Of a stretch of 48,983 nucleotides of DNA, positions 26,352 through 34,091 are shown one piece after another; positions within the stretch are counted from its first letter, which is position 1; the number at the start of each line of letters is the position of its first letter. The position numbers and the translations under genes are program-made. Source of the stretch: Sediminibacterium sp. (GTDB lineage: Bacteria; Bacteroidota; Bacteroidia; Chitinophagales; Chitinophagaceae); contig JAIYCS010000011.1 of assembly GCA_027487895.1 (NCBI GenBank), forward strand, positions 1-48,983, written 5' to 3'. Below the pieces are notes generated by a model. It was not told the DNA's origin, ran no database searches, and worked only from the letters and a program-made list of their open reading frames with translations.

Positions 26352-26870
26352 TTATGCTTCTGGAGCTGCTTCTGGAGCATCTGTTGCAGGTGTTTCCACT
26401 TCTGCAGCTGGCGCTTCTGGTTCTGCAACCGGAGCTTCTTCTACTTTTACTTCTTCTACTTTTTTAACAACAGGAACGTATACTTTTTTAGCACGTACTT
26501 CTGATTTGTGTGCTTCGCTTCTGCGGTTAACATTTGCTTCATGCTCATTGTGCCAAGCTTCAAACTTAGTCATTGCTGTTGCTTCATCAAATAAACCAAG
26601 CTTTACACCACGTAACAAGTGCTTTAAATAAAGTACACCCTTAAAAGAAAGGATACGACGTACTGTATCTGTTGGTTGAGCTCCTTTGTTTAACCAATCT
26701 AAAGATTTTTCACGATCTAGGTTGATAGTTGCTGGAACTGTTAATGGATTGTAAGTACCAATTTTTTGGATAAACTTACCGTCTCTTGGTGCACGACCAT
26801 CGGCTACTACGATGAAGTAGAACGGTCTTTTTTTACTACCGTGTCTTTGTAGTCTCATTTTTACTGCCAT
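26352..26870 (-). CDS. rpsP: 30S ribosomal protein S16 with acidic C-terminal tail
   Basis: The protein has 172 residues against about 80-90 in most bacteria. Residues 1-80 are a standard S16: [39 protein letters not shown] and [12 protein letters not shown]. The rest is a helical extension (about 85-130) and a final Ala/Pro/Glu/Val tail of about 40 residues. Long S16 with such a tail is common in Bacteroidota. I start it at the ATG at 26870; the ORF runs on to 26918 without S16-like sequence. Confidence 0.96.
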   Translation of the reverse strand: MAVKMRLQRHGSKKRPFYFIVVADGRAPRDGKFIQKIGTYNPLTVPATINLDREKSLDWLNKGAQPTDTVRRILSFKGVLYLKHLLRGVKLGLFDEATAMTKFEAWHNEHEANVNRRSEAHKSEVRAKKVYVPVVKKVEEVKVEEAPVAEPEAPAAEVETPATDAPEAAPEA

Positions 26871-26915
26871 GTTAAATAGAAATTTATAGGCGTTAAGAAA
26901 TATTGTTAAGGGTTG

Positions 26916-26950
26916 CAAATATAGGCATTTTGCGTGATTTTGGCGCCAAA
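26916..26950 (-). promoter_or_regulatory. Promoter of rpsP
   Basis: On the minus strand TTTG (26950-26947), a 23-base spacer and TATATTTG (26923-26916) fit the Bacteroidota promoter, the spacer being a little long. The -7 box is part of a 12-base string, CCTATATTTGCA, also found upstream of ffh. The leader would be about 40 bases. Confidence 0.6.
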
Positions 26951-26982
26951 AAACCTAAAAATGACCTAAAATTCGGTTAAAA

Positions 26983-28305
26983 CTACCTTTTCATGCCCGG
27001 GAAACGACCGCCCATTGGCATATTATTCATCATTTTCATCATTTGTTTCATCTGATCAAACTGCTTCATAAAGGCGTTCACTTCGGCGAGTTCTTTACCA
27101 GAACCTTTGGCGATACGCTGCTTTCTGCTCGGGGTTAGGGAATCGGGGTTGGCGCGTTCAAAAGGAGTCATGGAATTAATCATGGCCTCGATGCCCACAA
27201 ATGCACTGTCATTAATATCAACATCTTTCACGGCTTTACCAACGCCAGGTATCATGCCCATCAAATCTTTGATGTTACCCATTTTTTTAATTTGCTGCAA
27301 CTGCGTTAGAAAATCCTGAAAATCAAATTGATTTTTTTTGATTTTCTTTTCTAATTTTTTCGCTTCTACTTCATCAAATTGTGCCTGCGCTTTTTCAACA
27401 AGTGATGTGATATCACCCATGCCTAAAATACGCTGCGCCATACGGTCGGGATAAAAAATATCGAGCGTATCTAATTTTTCACCACTACTTACAAACTTAA
27501 TTGGTTTGTTAACCGTGTATTTAATGGTGAGTGCCGCACCACCTCTTGTATCACCATCTAATTTAGTAAGTACAACACCGGTAAAGTCAAGTCGGTCGTT
27601 AAATGCTTTTGCTGTATTAACGGCGTCTTGTCCGGTCATGGAATCTACCACAAATAAAATTTCGGTAGGATTCACGGCGGCCTTGATGGCAGCCACTTCC
27701 AGCATCATGGCTTCATCCACTGCAAGGCGGCCTGCAGTATCAATTACCACTACATTTTTATTGTTTGCTTTAGCGTGTGCAATGGCTGCTTTTGCAATCG
27801 CAACAGGGTCTGTATTACCTACTTCAGAATATACTTCTACACCCACTTGTGCTGCAAGCACACCAAGTTGATCAATGGCCGCAGGACGGTAAACGTCTGC
27901 TGCAACAAGTAGCGGTGATTTACCTAATTTATTTTTTAAATGATTCGCAAGCTTTCCAGTAAAAGTTGTTTTACCACTACCTTGTAAACCGGCAATTAAA
28001 ATCACAGCAGGATTTCCAACGGCATTAAATTGAACGGCTTCGCCACCCATCAATTCCGTTAATTCATCTTGCACAATTTTTACCATCAATTGTCCAGGAC
28101 TTACCGCGTTGATTACTTTTTGACCAACGGCTTTGTCCCTTACTTTTTCGGTAAACTCTTTGGCTATTTTAAAGTTAACGTCGGCATCAATAAGTGCTCG
28201 CCTAATATCCTTGATGGTATTGGCAATATTGAGGTCATTGATACGCGCTTCGCCCTTTAAATTCTTAAACGCACTTTCTAATTTTTCCGATAAACCTTGA
28301 AACAT
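26983..28305 (-). CDS. ffh: Signal recognition particle protein Ffh
   Basis: The 440-residue SRP GTPase binds signal peptides of nascent inner-membrane proteins. It has the N domain (residues 1-90), the G domain with P-loop GLQGSGKTT (106-114), DTAGRLAVDE, TKLDGDTRGGAAL, and the Met-rich M domain with the C-terminal run QMKQMMKMMNNMPMGG. I start at the ATG at 28305 (MFQGLSEKLESAF); an upstream in-frame methionine at 28356 lies inside the promoter -7 box. The gene is followed by rpsP on the same strand after 112 bases with its own promoter. Confidence 0.97.
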   Translation of the reverse strand: MFQGLSEKLESAFKNLKGEARINDLNIANTIKDIRRALIDADVNFKIAKEFTEKVRDKAVGQKVINAVSPGQLMVKIVQDELTELMGGEAVQFNAVGNPAVILIAGLQGSGKTTFTGKLANHLKNKLGKSPLLVAADVYRPAAIDQLGVLAAQVGVEVYSEVGNTDPVAIAKAAIAHAKANNKNVVVIDTAGRLAVDEAMMLEVAAIKAAVNPTEILFVVDSMTGQDAVNTAKAFNDRLDFTGVVLTKLDGDTRGGAALTIKYTVNKPIKFVSSGEKLDTLDIFYPDRMAQRILGMGDITSLVEKAQAQFDEVEAKKLEKKIKKNQFDFQDFLTQLQQIKKMGNIKDLMGMIPGVGKAVKDVDINDSAFVGIEAMINSMTPFERANPDSLTPSRKQRIAKGSGKELAEVNAFMKQFDQMKQMMKMMNNMPMGGRFPGMKR

Positions 28306-28353
28306 AAAAGTTTGATTTTCGCTGATAAATCCAGCCAATAATGGCTCGGGCTG

Positions 28354-28361
28354 CAAATATA
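28354..28361 (-). promoter_or_regulatory. -7 box TATATTTG of ffh
   Basis: On the minus strand TATATTTG is a perfect TAnnTTTG match, ending 48 bases before the ffh ATG. No clear -33 TTTG is seen at the expected spacing. The surrounding CCTATATTTGCA is shared with the rpsP promoter. Confidence 0.5.
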
Positions 28362-28439
28362 GGTTGAACTGAAACTAATTTTAACCATTTTTTGACAAGT
28401 ATTTGCAAAAATTAGAGCGCCCCTATATTCTTACAAATT

Positions 28440-28452
28440 ATTGATAATCAAT
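28440..28452. repeat. Palindrome in the ffh / START-gene spacer
   Basis: ATTGAT A ATCAAT is a perfect 6-bp inverted repeat in the 281-bp spacer between the divergent ffh (28305) and the START-like gene (28587). Just upstream lies a promoter-like pair on the plus strand, TTTG (28402-28405) and TATATTCT (28424-28431) with an 18-base spacer, so the palindrome would sit at the predicted transcription start, as an operator might. An 8-base direct repeat TACACGAG occurs at 28465 and 28500. No RNA gene was recognised in the spacer. Confidence 0.3.
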
Positions 28453-28586
28453 TATATATATAAGTACACGAGAATGTACCAAGGTATTTCACGCAGATTT
28501 ACACGAGTGGTATAAAAAAACATTTGGCGGGGTTAGATTATTTAATATTATTGCGTGACTACAAGGGTAGTAAAATAGACAAAGTA

Positions 28587-28970
28587 ATGAGTAAGAAGCA
28601 ATTATTTACAATAGAATTTCCAGTGAGATGCTCTCCAGGTATTTTATTCGAGTTTTTATCAACGCCGGCCGGTTTACAAGAGTGGTTCGCCGACAAAGTG
28701 GACGAATGGGATGGTGAATTCAGTTTTTCATGGGGTGGCGGTGTTCCGGACAAAGCACAAGTTATTGAAAAGGAGCAGGATAAGTTTATCAAGTACCAAT
28801 GGCTGCATTCCGAAAAAAATGAATACTTCGAATTCAGAATTGAAAAAACAGAAATTTCAAACCAAACAGTTTTGATCATCAAAGATTTCGCTGAAAAAAA
28901 TGAAATCAAAGATCAAAGTCAACTTTGGGAATACCAAGTGAAAGAACTGTTTCATAGACTAGGTGCCTAG
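28587..28970 (+). CDS. START-like (SRPBCC) domain protein
   Basis: The 127-residue protein starts at MSKKQLFTIEFPVRCSP and matches the START-like/AHSA1 fold by pattern: FEFLSTPAGLQEWFADKVDEW, EFSFSWGG, QVIEKEQDKFIKYQW, EYFEFRIEKTE and a C-terminal helix SQLWEYQVKELFHRLG. Such domains hold a hydrophobic ligand in a cavity. It is a soluble cytoplasmic protein with no signal sequence; the ligand is unknown. An earlier in-frame methionine at 28524 exists but adds no fold-like sequence. Its stop codon overlaps, as CTAG, the stop of a 29-codon ORF on the other strand. Confidence 0.87.
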   Translation: MSKKQLFTIEFPVRCSPGILFEFLSTPAGLQEWFADKVDEWDGEFSFSWGGGVPDKAQVIEKEQDKFIKYQWLHSEKNEYFEFRIEKTEISNQTVLIIKDFAEKNEIKDQSQLWEYQVKELFHRLGA

Positions 28971-29056
28971 ACTTTCGATTTTCCTGCGCCTGCTACGTAC
29001 ATATCGTTATCTTCTTCAAAAGAATCCTGCAGCGCTTTGATTAAAAAATTAGACAT
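28967..29056 (-). CDS. Possible 29-residue antisense small protein
   Basis: ATG at 29056 to TAG at 28967 encodes a 29-residue acidic peptide: MSNFLIKALQDSF, then EEDNDMYV, then AGAGKSKV. It has a helix-like start and a Gly/Ala/Lys tail. The composition is protein-like and not low-complexity. It fills the 66-base gap between the START-like gene and the LptF/LptG gene, shares the CTAG at its end with the START gene stop, and overlaps the first 20 bases of the LptF/LptG coding region. I see no clear promoter or ribosome binding site upstream, so it may be a chance frame. Confidence 0.3.
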   Translation of the reverse strand: MSNFLIKALQDSFEEDNDMYVAGAGKSKV

Positions 29057-30470
29057 ACTCATTATTCGTTCTTTTATTGGACCGTTTATTGGTGCATTTC
29101 TAATTTCGTTGTTTGTACTTACCATGCAATTTTTTTGGTTGTACATCGATGATTTAGTGGGCAAAGGATTAGACCTACCTACCCTACTTTATTTAATTGG
29201 CCTTGTTACCTTATCATGGGTGCCCGTTGCGCTTCCACTCGCACTTCTATTTTCTTCCATCATGACATTTGGAAATTTAGGAGAGTCGTTTGAGCTTGTA
29301 GCCATTAAAGCAGCTGGTATTCCACTCGTGCGCTTTATGCGCCCACTCGTTGTTATCACCATTTTTTTAAGCGGCCTCGCCTTTTTATTTGCCAATAATA
29401 TCATTCCCGTAACACAGCTCAAACTAGCGACCCTTAAGTTTGATATCATTGTTGCGAAACCTGCTATTGATATTAAAGAAGGCGTCTTTTATGATAAGCT
29501 GGATGGTTATGTTATAAAGCTTGGTAAAAAAGAAAAAAACGATAGCGTTATTCATGACATCGTTTTATTTGAAAAAAATTATAGCCTACAAGACAACATG
29601 CTATTTGCCGAAAGCGGTATTATGCGCGTTACCAAAGACAAAAAATATTTAGAATTTATTTTAAAAAATGGATGGCGTTACGAAGAAAGAGGTGTGAGAG
29701 GTACTCCAAAAACAGAATTTATTCGAATGGGCTTTAAGCAGTATAAAAAAATATTTGACTTAAAAAGTTTCCAGCTTAAAAAAAGTGGCGATAGTAGTTT
29801 TTATGACCCAAAAATGTTAAGCGTACGTCAACTTAATACCGCCATCGACTCTATCAACAATGTAGATAGTATGTACACGGCTAGAACCCGCAAAGAAGTA
29901 AACCCTTATATCCGGTTTGCGCGCTATACCACCGATACTGGATGGACATTAACGGCAGCGGCAAAAGCAGGTATCAAAAAAAATTATAAAAATTTTGATG
30001 AAGCCATCCCCGACTCTATTCAAAACGAAATCATCGAAAACGCTTCTAACCAAGTTACTGGTATTAAAAACAATGTAAACTACCTAGCCGTAGACTACCA
30101 AGAACGTCAAAACTCACTTCAATTACACCAAATTGAATGGCACCGTAAGTTTACTTTATCGGCGGCATGCCTTGTACTTTTTTTGATTGGTGCGCCACTG
30201 GGATCCATTATTAGAAAAGGAGGTCTTGGCACACCCCTGGTTTTTGCCATTATCTTTTTTGTGGTATTTCACCTCTTTAATACGTTTGGAGAAAAGTTTG
30301 TGAAATCGGCTCAACTAAGTCCACTCATGGGTATGTGGCTCTCTACCTTTATTTTGCTACCCATAAGTATTTTTTTAGTGGTAAAAGCCATGGCAGACGC
30401 GCAACTGTTTAACCAAGAGTATTACTACAGGCTGTTTACCAAAATTCGTACCTATACCCGCAAGTTTTAA
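29037..30470 (+). CDS. LptF/LptG family lipopolysaccharide export permease
   Basis: The 477-residue protein has the LptF/G layout: two or three N-terminal membrane segments (about residues 10-35, 48-75 and 90-115), a large periplasmic jellyroll region (about 130-370) and three C-terminal segments (about 380-460). Typical sequences are SWVPVALPLALLFSSIMTFG near the second segment and FLIGAPLGSIIRKGGLG near the fourth. It would, with LptB and LptC, extract LPS or lipid from the inner membrane. The start appears to be TTG at 29037 (MIKKLDILIIRSF); no ATG precedes the first membrane helix in frame. Confidence 0.93.
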   Translation: MIKKLDILIIRSFIGPFIGAFLISLFVLTMQFFWLYIDDLVGKGLDLPTLLYLIGLVTLSWVPVALPLALLFSSIMTFGNLGESFELVAIKAAGIPLVRFMRPLVVITIFLSGLAFLFANNIIPVTQLKLATLKFDIIVAKPAIDIKEGVFYDKLDGYVIKLGKKEKNDSVIHDIVLFEKNYSLQDNMLFAESGIMRVTKDKKYLEFILKNGWRYEERGVRGTPKTEFIRMGFKQYKKIFDLKSFQLKKSGDSSFYDPKMLSVRQLNTAIDSINNVDSMYTARTRKEVNPYIRFARYTTDTGWTLTAAAKAGIKKNYKNFDEAIPDSIQNEIIENASNQVTGIKNNVNYLAVDYQERQNSLQLHQIEWHRKFTLSAACLVLFLIGAPLGSIIRKGGLGTPLVFAIIFFVVFHLFNTFGEKFVKSAQLSPLMGMWLSTFILLPISIFLVVKAMADAQLFNQEYYYRLFTKIRTYTRKF

Positions 30471-30472
30471 AG

Positions 30473-30480
30473 TAACTTTA
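30473..30480 (+). promoter_or_regulatory. Candidate -7 box TAACTTTA upstream of the SOD gene
   Basis: TAACTTTA, with one mismatch to TAnnTTTG, lies 20 bases before the SOD ATG and just after the LptF/LptG stop. No strong -33 element is seen. Confidence 0.35.
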
Positions 30481-30500
30481 GGTAACTAAATTATTAAGTC

Positions 30501-31280
30501 ATGTTAGCGCAAGAATCAAGCAAAAATTCTAGACGAAGTTTTATTGGCACTACGGTTAAAGCAGCTGTTGTAACGGCACTTACGGGTAGTCAACTACATG
30601 CCCTTGCGTCTAATGATAAAGCAGCATCCGTGTTAGCTGGGGCAGTATCAACTACCCTCGTTGGCACATCGTTTACGCAACTTCCCTTACCTTATGCGTA
30701 TACTGCACTAGAGCCATTTATCGATGCGCTCACCATGGAAATCCATTACAGCAAACACGCTGCCACTTATGCAAAAAATGTGCAAGACGCAGCTACCGCC
30801 GAAAACGTAAACACCAATAGCAACCTAGAAACTATTTTACAAAAAATAAGCAGCTATTCTGCTAAAATGCGCAACAATGCAGGCGGTCATTACAACCACG
30901 AACTTTTTTGGCAGTGCATGAAACCTGCGCCAGCGGGGGTTCCTACGGGTGCACTGGCCGCTGCTATCAACAATAGCTTCGGTTCATTGGATGGATTTAA
31001 AACACAGTTTGCAGACGCAGCAAAAAATAGATTTGGGAGTGGTTGGGCGTGGCTTGTTGTTGGCGCTGATAAAAAATTAGCCATTGGTTCTACTGCCAAC
31101 CAAGATAATCCGCTGATGGATGTGAGTACGTTTAAAGGTTTCCCACTACTTGGTATCGACGTTTGGGAACACGCCTACTATTTAAAATATCAAAATAAAA
31201 GAGCCGATTATATTACCGCTTGGTTTAACCTCGTTAACTGGGATTTTGTAGCAGCCAGATACGAAAAAGCCATACAATAA
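30501..31280 (+). CDS. Exported Fe/Mn-family superoxide dismutase
   Basis: The 259-residue protein has a twin-arginine-type signal (NSRRSFIG, Arg11-Arg12, then a hydrophobic stretch to about residue 38). The enzyme follows: ligands His82, His133, Asp220 and His224, with gateway His86 and Tyr90. Gly129 in GGHYNH and Gln201 in STANQDNP place the active-site glutamine in the Mn-type position, so Mn or mixed-metal use is more likely than Fe. The residue after His86 is Ala, where many family members have His. A Tat signal implies folding with metal in the cytoplasm and action outside it. It is followed by an OsmC-like gene after 10 bases. Confidence 0.94.
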   Translation: MLAQESSKNSRRSFIGTTVKAAVVTALTGSQLHALASNDKAASVLAGAVSTTLVGTSFTQLPLPYAYTALEPFIDALTMEIHYSKHAATYAKNVQDAATAENVNTNSNLETILQKISSYSAKMRNNAGGHYNHELFWQCMKPAPAGVPTGALAAAINNSFGSLDGFKTQFADAAKNRFGSGWAWLVVGADKKLAIGSTANQDNPLMDVSTFKGFPLLGIDVWEHAYYLKYQNKRADYITAWFNLVNWDFVAARYEKAIQ

Positions 31281-31290
31281 ATTAAATACA

Positions 31291-31701
31291 ATGAAAGTAA
31301 CTACAAATTGGGTGAGTCATTTGGCATTTGATGCTAGTTCAGAAACGGGACAAACCATAAGACTAGACACCACCATCGAAAATGGAAGTTTAGATTCAGG
31401 CATGAATCCTAAAAAATTAATGTTGGCATCACTTTGCGGCTGTAGCGGCATCGATGTTGTTGAAATCCTCAACAAAATGAAAGTGCCTTTTACAAAACTA
31501 TGTATCGAAGCCACTGCCGAGCAAACCGACACGATTCCAAAAGTATTTTCGGTGATCCATATGATCTATAAAGCAGATGTAGATGAAACACAATTAGATC
31601 AATTTAAAAGAGCCGTAAGTTTAAGTCACGAAAAATATTGTGGTGTATCTGCGATGCTTGCAAAAACCTGTCCTATACATTATACCCTAGAGCGCATTTA
31701 A
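31291..31701 (+). CDS. OsmC family protein
   Basis: The 136-residue protein matches the OsmC/Ohr-like family: PKKLMLASLCGCSGIDVVEIL with cysteines in the first helix region, and YCGVSAMLAKTCPIHYTLE at the end with the second conserved Cys. Such proteins are thiol peroxidases of organic hydroperoxides or have related roles; this one is closer to the YhfA type, so the substrate is uncertain. It follows the exported SOD by 10 bases, which suggests a shared oxidative-stress role. Confidence 0.9.
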   Translation: MKVTTNWVSHLAFDASSETGQTIRLDTTIENGSLDSGMNPKKLMLASLCGCSGIDVVEILNKMKVPFTKLCIEATAEQTDTIPKVFSVIHMIYKADVDETQLDQFKRAVSLSHEKYCGVSAMLAKTCPIHYTLERI

Positions 31702-31723
31702 AAAGGTTTCAAAAAACGCATCT

Positions 31724-32710
31724 GTGAAATTAGCCAAAGAAAATTTTAAAGTACAAATAGTAATAACCAGCCTTGGCGTATTACTGCTAACTGTAAAAAC
31801 AGTGGCCTACTTTTATACGCATTCACTTTCGGTATTAACAGATGCACTAGAGAGTATTGTCAATGTAGTTGCTGGATTTATTGGACTGTACAGCTTATAT
31901 GTTGCCGCTAAACCTAAAGATGTGGATCATCCATATGGGCACGGCAAAGCAGAGTTTATTTCGGCAGCAGCAGAAGGTACTTTAATTGTAGCTGCAGGCG
32001 TATTAATTATTTATGAAACCCTCACCAATTTTTTTAGCACCGAGCCATTACACGCACTAGACATGGGTTTGTGGCTTGTAGGCGCAACAGCAATCATTAA
32101 TTATTTTGCAGGTGCTGTTTGTATTAAAATTGGTAAAAAAAATAAATCCTTAGCGCTTCAGGCTAGCGGTAAACATTTGCAAATAGATACCTACTCTACC
32201 CTTGCCATTGTTGCAGGCATTGGAGCTATGCTTATTTGGGAAGTATATTGGTTGGATAAATTAATTGCACTAGGCATGAGCCTACTCATTATTTACAACG
32301 GGTATAAAATTATACGCTCATCATTTGCGGGCATTATGGATGAAGCCGATCTAGATTTATTAAATGACTTCATTCAAGTACTTAATAAAAACAAAGTAGA
32401 AAACTGGATTGACCTACATAATTTACGCGTTATTAAATATGGCAGCTTACTACATGTCGATTGTCACTTAACCGTGCCTTGGTTTTTAAATGTACACGAA
32501 GCCCACCGCGAAATAGACAGCCTATCGGATCTCATTAAATCACATTTTGGTGACGCCATCGAACTTTTTGTGCACACCGATGGTTGTTTATCTATTAGCT
32601 GTGGCATTTGTAATAAAAATTGCAACGAAAGACAGGCCACATTTGAAAAGAAACTAACTTGGACCCTCGATAATATATTATCAGATAAAAAACATCAATT
32701 AGAACCCTAG
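31724..32710 (+). CDS. Cation diffusion facilitator family metal transporter
   Basis: The 328-residue protein uses a GTG start at 31724. It has about six membrane segments in residues 10-210, with the CDF metal site residues in LTDALESIVNVVAGFIG and DHPYGHGKAEF in the first half and KHLQIDTYSTLAIVAG in the fifth segment. A C-terminal cytoplasmic domain contains HVDCHLTVPWFLNVHEAH and a Cys cluster CLSISCGICNKNC (around residue 290). CDF proteins export Zn, Fe, Mn or Co; the ion is not determinable here. The Cys-rich tail is unusual for CDF and may bind metal. It is 22 bases after the OsmC gene. Confidence 0.92.
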   Translation: MKLAKENFKVQIVITSLGVLLLTVKTVAYFYTHSLSVLTDALESIVNVVAGFIGLYSLYVAAKPKDVDHPYGHGKAEFISAAAEGTLIVAAGVLIIYETLTNFFSTEPLHALDMGLWLVGATAIINYFAGAVCIKIGKKNKSLALQASGKHLQIDTYSTLAIVAGIGAMLIWEVYWLDKLIALGMSLLIIYNGYKIIRSSFAGIMDEADLDLLNDFIQVLNKNKVENWIDLHNLRVIKYGSLLHVDCHLTVPWFLNVHEAHREIDSLSDLIKSHFGDAIELFVHTDGCLSISCGICNKNCNERQATFEKKLTWTLDNILSDKKHQLEP

Positions 32711-32723
32711 AAATTAAAAGAAT

Positions 32724-34091
32724 ATGCAAGTTTGGAAAGATTATCAAGAAAAAAACAAAGACCGTTTTTTAGAAGAGCTATTAGCATTACTACGCATACC
32801 TAGTGTAAGTGCTAGAACCGAAAATAAAAATGACATGCTTACCTGCGCGGAAGCTGTTAAAAAAAGTTTAGTGGACGCAGGTGCTACAACAGCAACGATT
32901 TATCCTACAGAAGGGCACCCAATTGTATACGCCGAAAAAATAATTGATCCTGCACTTCCTACCGTGCTTGTTTACGGACACTATGATGTGCAACCAGCCG
33001 ATCCGCTAGAACTATGGAACAGCGGACCTTTTGACCCTGTTATTAAGGACGGTAAAATTTATGCGCGTGGTTCTGCAGATGATAAAGGACAATTTTACAT
33101 GCACGTAAAAGCGTTAGAAACCATGGTGCAAACGGGTACACTAACCACCAATATCAAATTTTTGATAGAAGGAGAAGAAGAAGTAGGAAGCCCTAACTTG
33201 GCCACTTTTGTAAAAGCCAATAAAGCATTATTAGAAGCAAACGTTATATTAATTAGTGACACTTCAATGATTAGTATGGAAAATCCATCTATCGATATTG
33301 GCGTGCGCGGATTAAGTTACATTGAGGTAGAAGTAACAGGCCCTAACAGAGATTTACATAGTGGCGTGTACGGTGGTGCGGTAGCAAACCCTATTACCAT
33401 GCTTTCTAAAATGATTGCATCTTGCCACGACGAAAACAACCATATTACCATTCCAGGTTTTTATGACGATGTTGTTGAATCTTCAGATATTGAAAGAGCT
33501 AAAATGGCCGAAGCGCCTTTTGATGCAACGGAATATGCAAAAGATTTAGGCGTAACAGAACTATGGGGCGAAAAGGGATATAGCAGCAACGAAAGAACGG
33601 GCATTAGACCTACACTAGAAGTAAATGGTATTTGGGGTGGCTATACCGGTGAAGGCGCTAAAACAGTATTACCTTCTAAGGCATTTGCAAAAATTTCTTG
33701 TAGACTGGTTCCCAATCAATCGTCACAAAAAATTACTGAAAAAATTATCAACTACTTTACTTCTATTGCACCAGCAGGCGTAACCGTTAAAGCCGCAGAA
33801 CACCATGGTGGCGAGCCTTATATGACGCCTATCGATTCTAAAGAATACCAAGCGGCTGCAAGCGCTATTACGGCAACATTTGGAAAAGAGCCTATTCCTG
33901 TAAGAGGTGGTGGTAGCATCCCTATTTGTGCGCTATTTGAAAAAGAACTGGGCCTTAAAATTGTATTCATGGGCTTTGGACTAGACAGCGATAATTTACA
34001 TAGCCCCAACGAAAAATTTGACATTGTCAATTTTTACAAAGGCATTGAAACCATTCCATACTTTCACCATTTTTATGCAAACAGCAAGTAA
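32724..34091 (+). CDS. M20 family dipeptidase
   Basis: The 455-residue zinc peptidase has the M20 metal-binding sequence VYGHYDVQPADPLELW and DGKIYARGSADDKGQ, the catalytic EGEEEVGSPNL, and the dimerisation-domain sequence DLHSGVYGGAVANP. RGGGSIPICALFEKELG is typical of the CNDP/dipeptidase branch. It hydrolyses dipeptides; no signal peptide is present, so it is cytoplasmic. The last 17 bases overlap the start of the S4 gene. Confidence 0.95.
   Translation: MQVWKDYQEKNKDRFLEELLALLRIPSVSARTENKNDMLTCAEAVKKSLVDAGATTATIYPTEGHPIVYAEKIIDPALPTVLVYGHYDVQPADPLELWNSGPFDPVIKDGKIYARGSADDKGQFYMHVKALETMVQTGTLTTNIKFLIEGEEEVGSPNLATFVKANKALLEANVILISDTSMISMENPSIDIGVRGLSYIEVEVTGPNRDLHSGVYGGAVANPITMLSKMIASCHDENNHITIPGFYDDVVESSDIERAKMAEAPFDATEYAKDLGVTELWGEKGYSSNERTGIRPTLEVNGIWGGYTGEGAKTVLPSKAFAKISCRLVPNQSSQKITEKIINYFTSIAPAGVTVKAAEHHGGEPYMTPIDSKEYQAAASAITATFGKEPIPVRGGGSIPICALFEKELGLKIVFMGFGLDSDNLHSPNEKFDIVNFYKGIETIPYFHHFYANSK

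Noticed and set aside
26282..26467. Plus-strand leucine-rich frame across the rpsP tail
   Set aside because: It is the antisense reading of the Glu/Ala-rich S16 tail codons and covers the rpsP terminator.
28474..28515. 13-codon frame as a possible leader peptide before the START-like gene
   Set aside because: It is very short, has no recognisable features of an attenuator peptide and no terminator/antiterminator follows.
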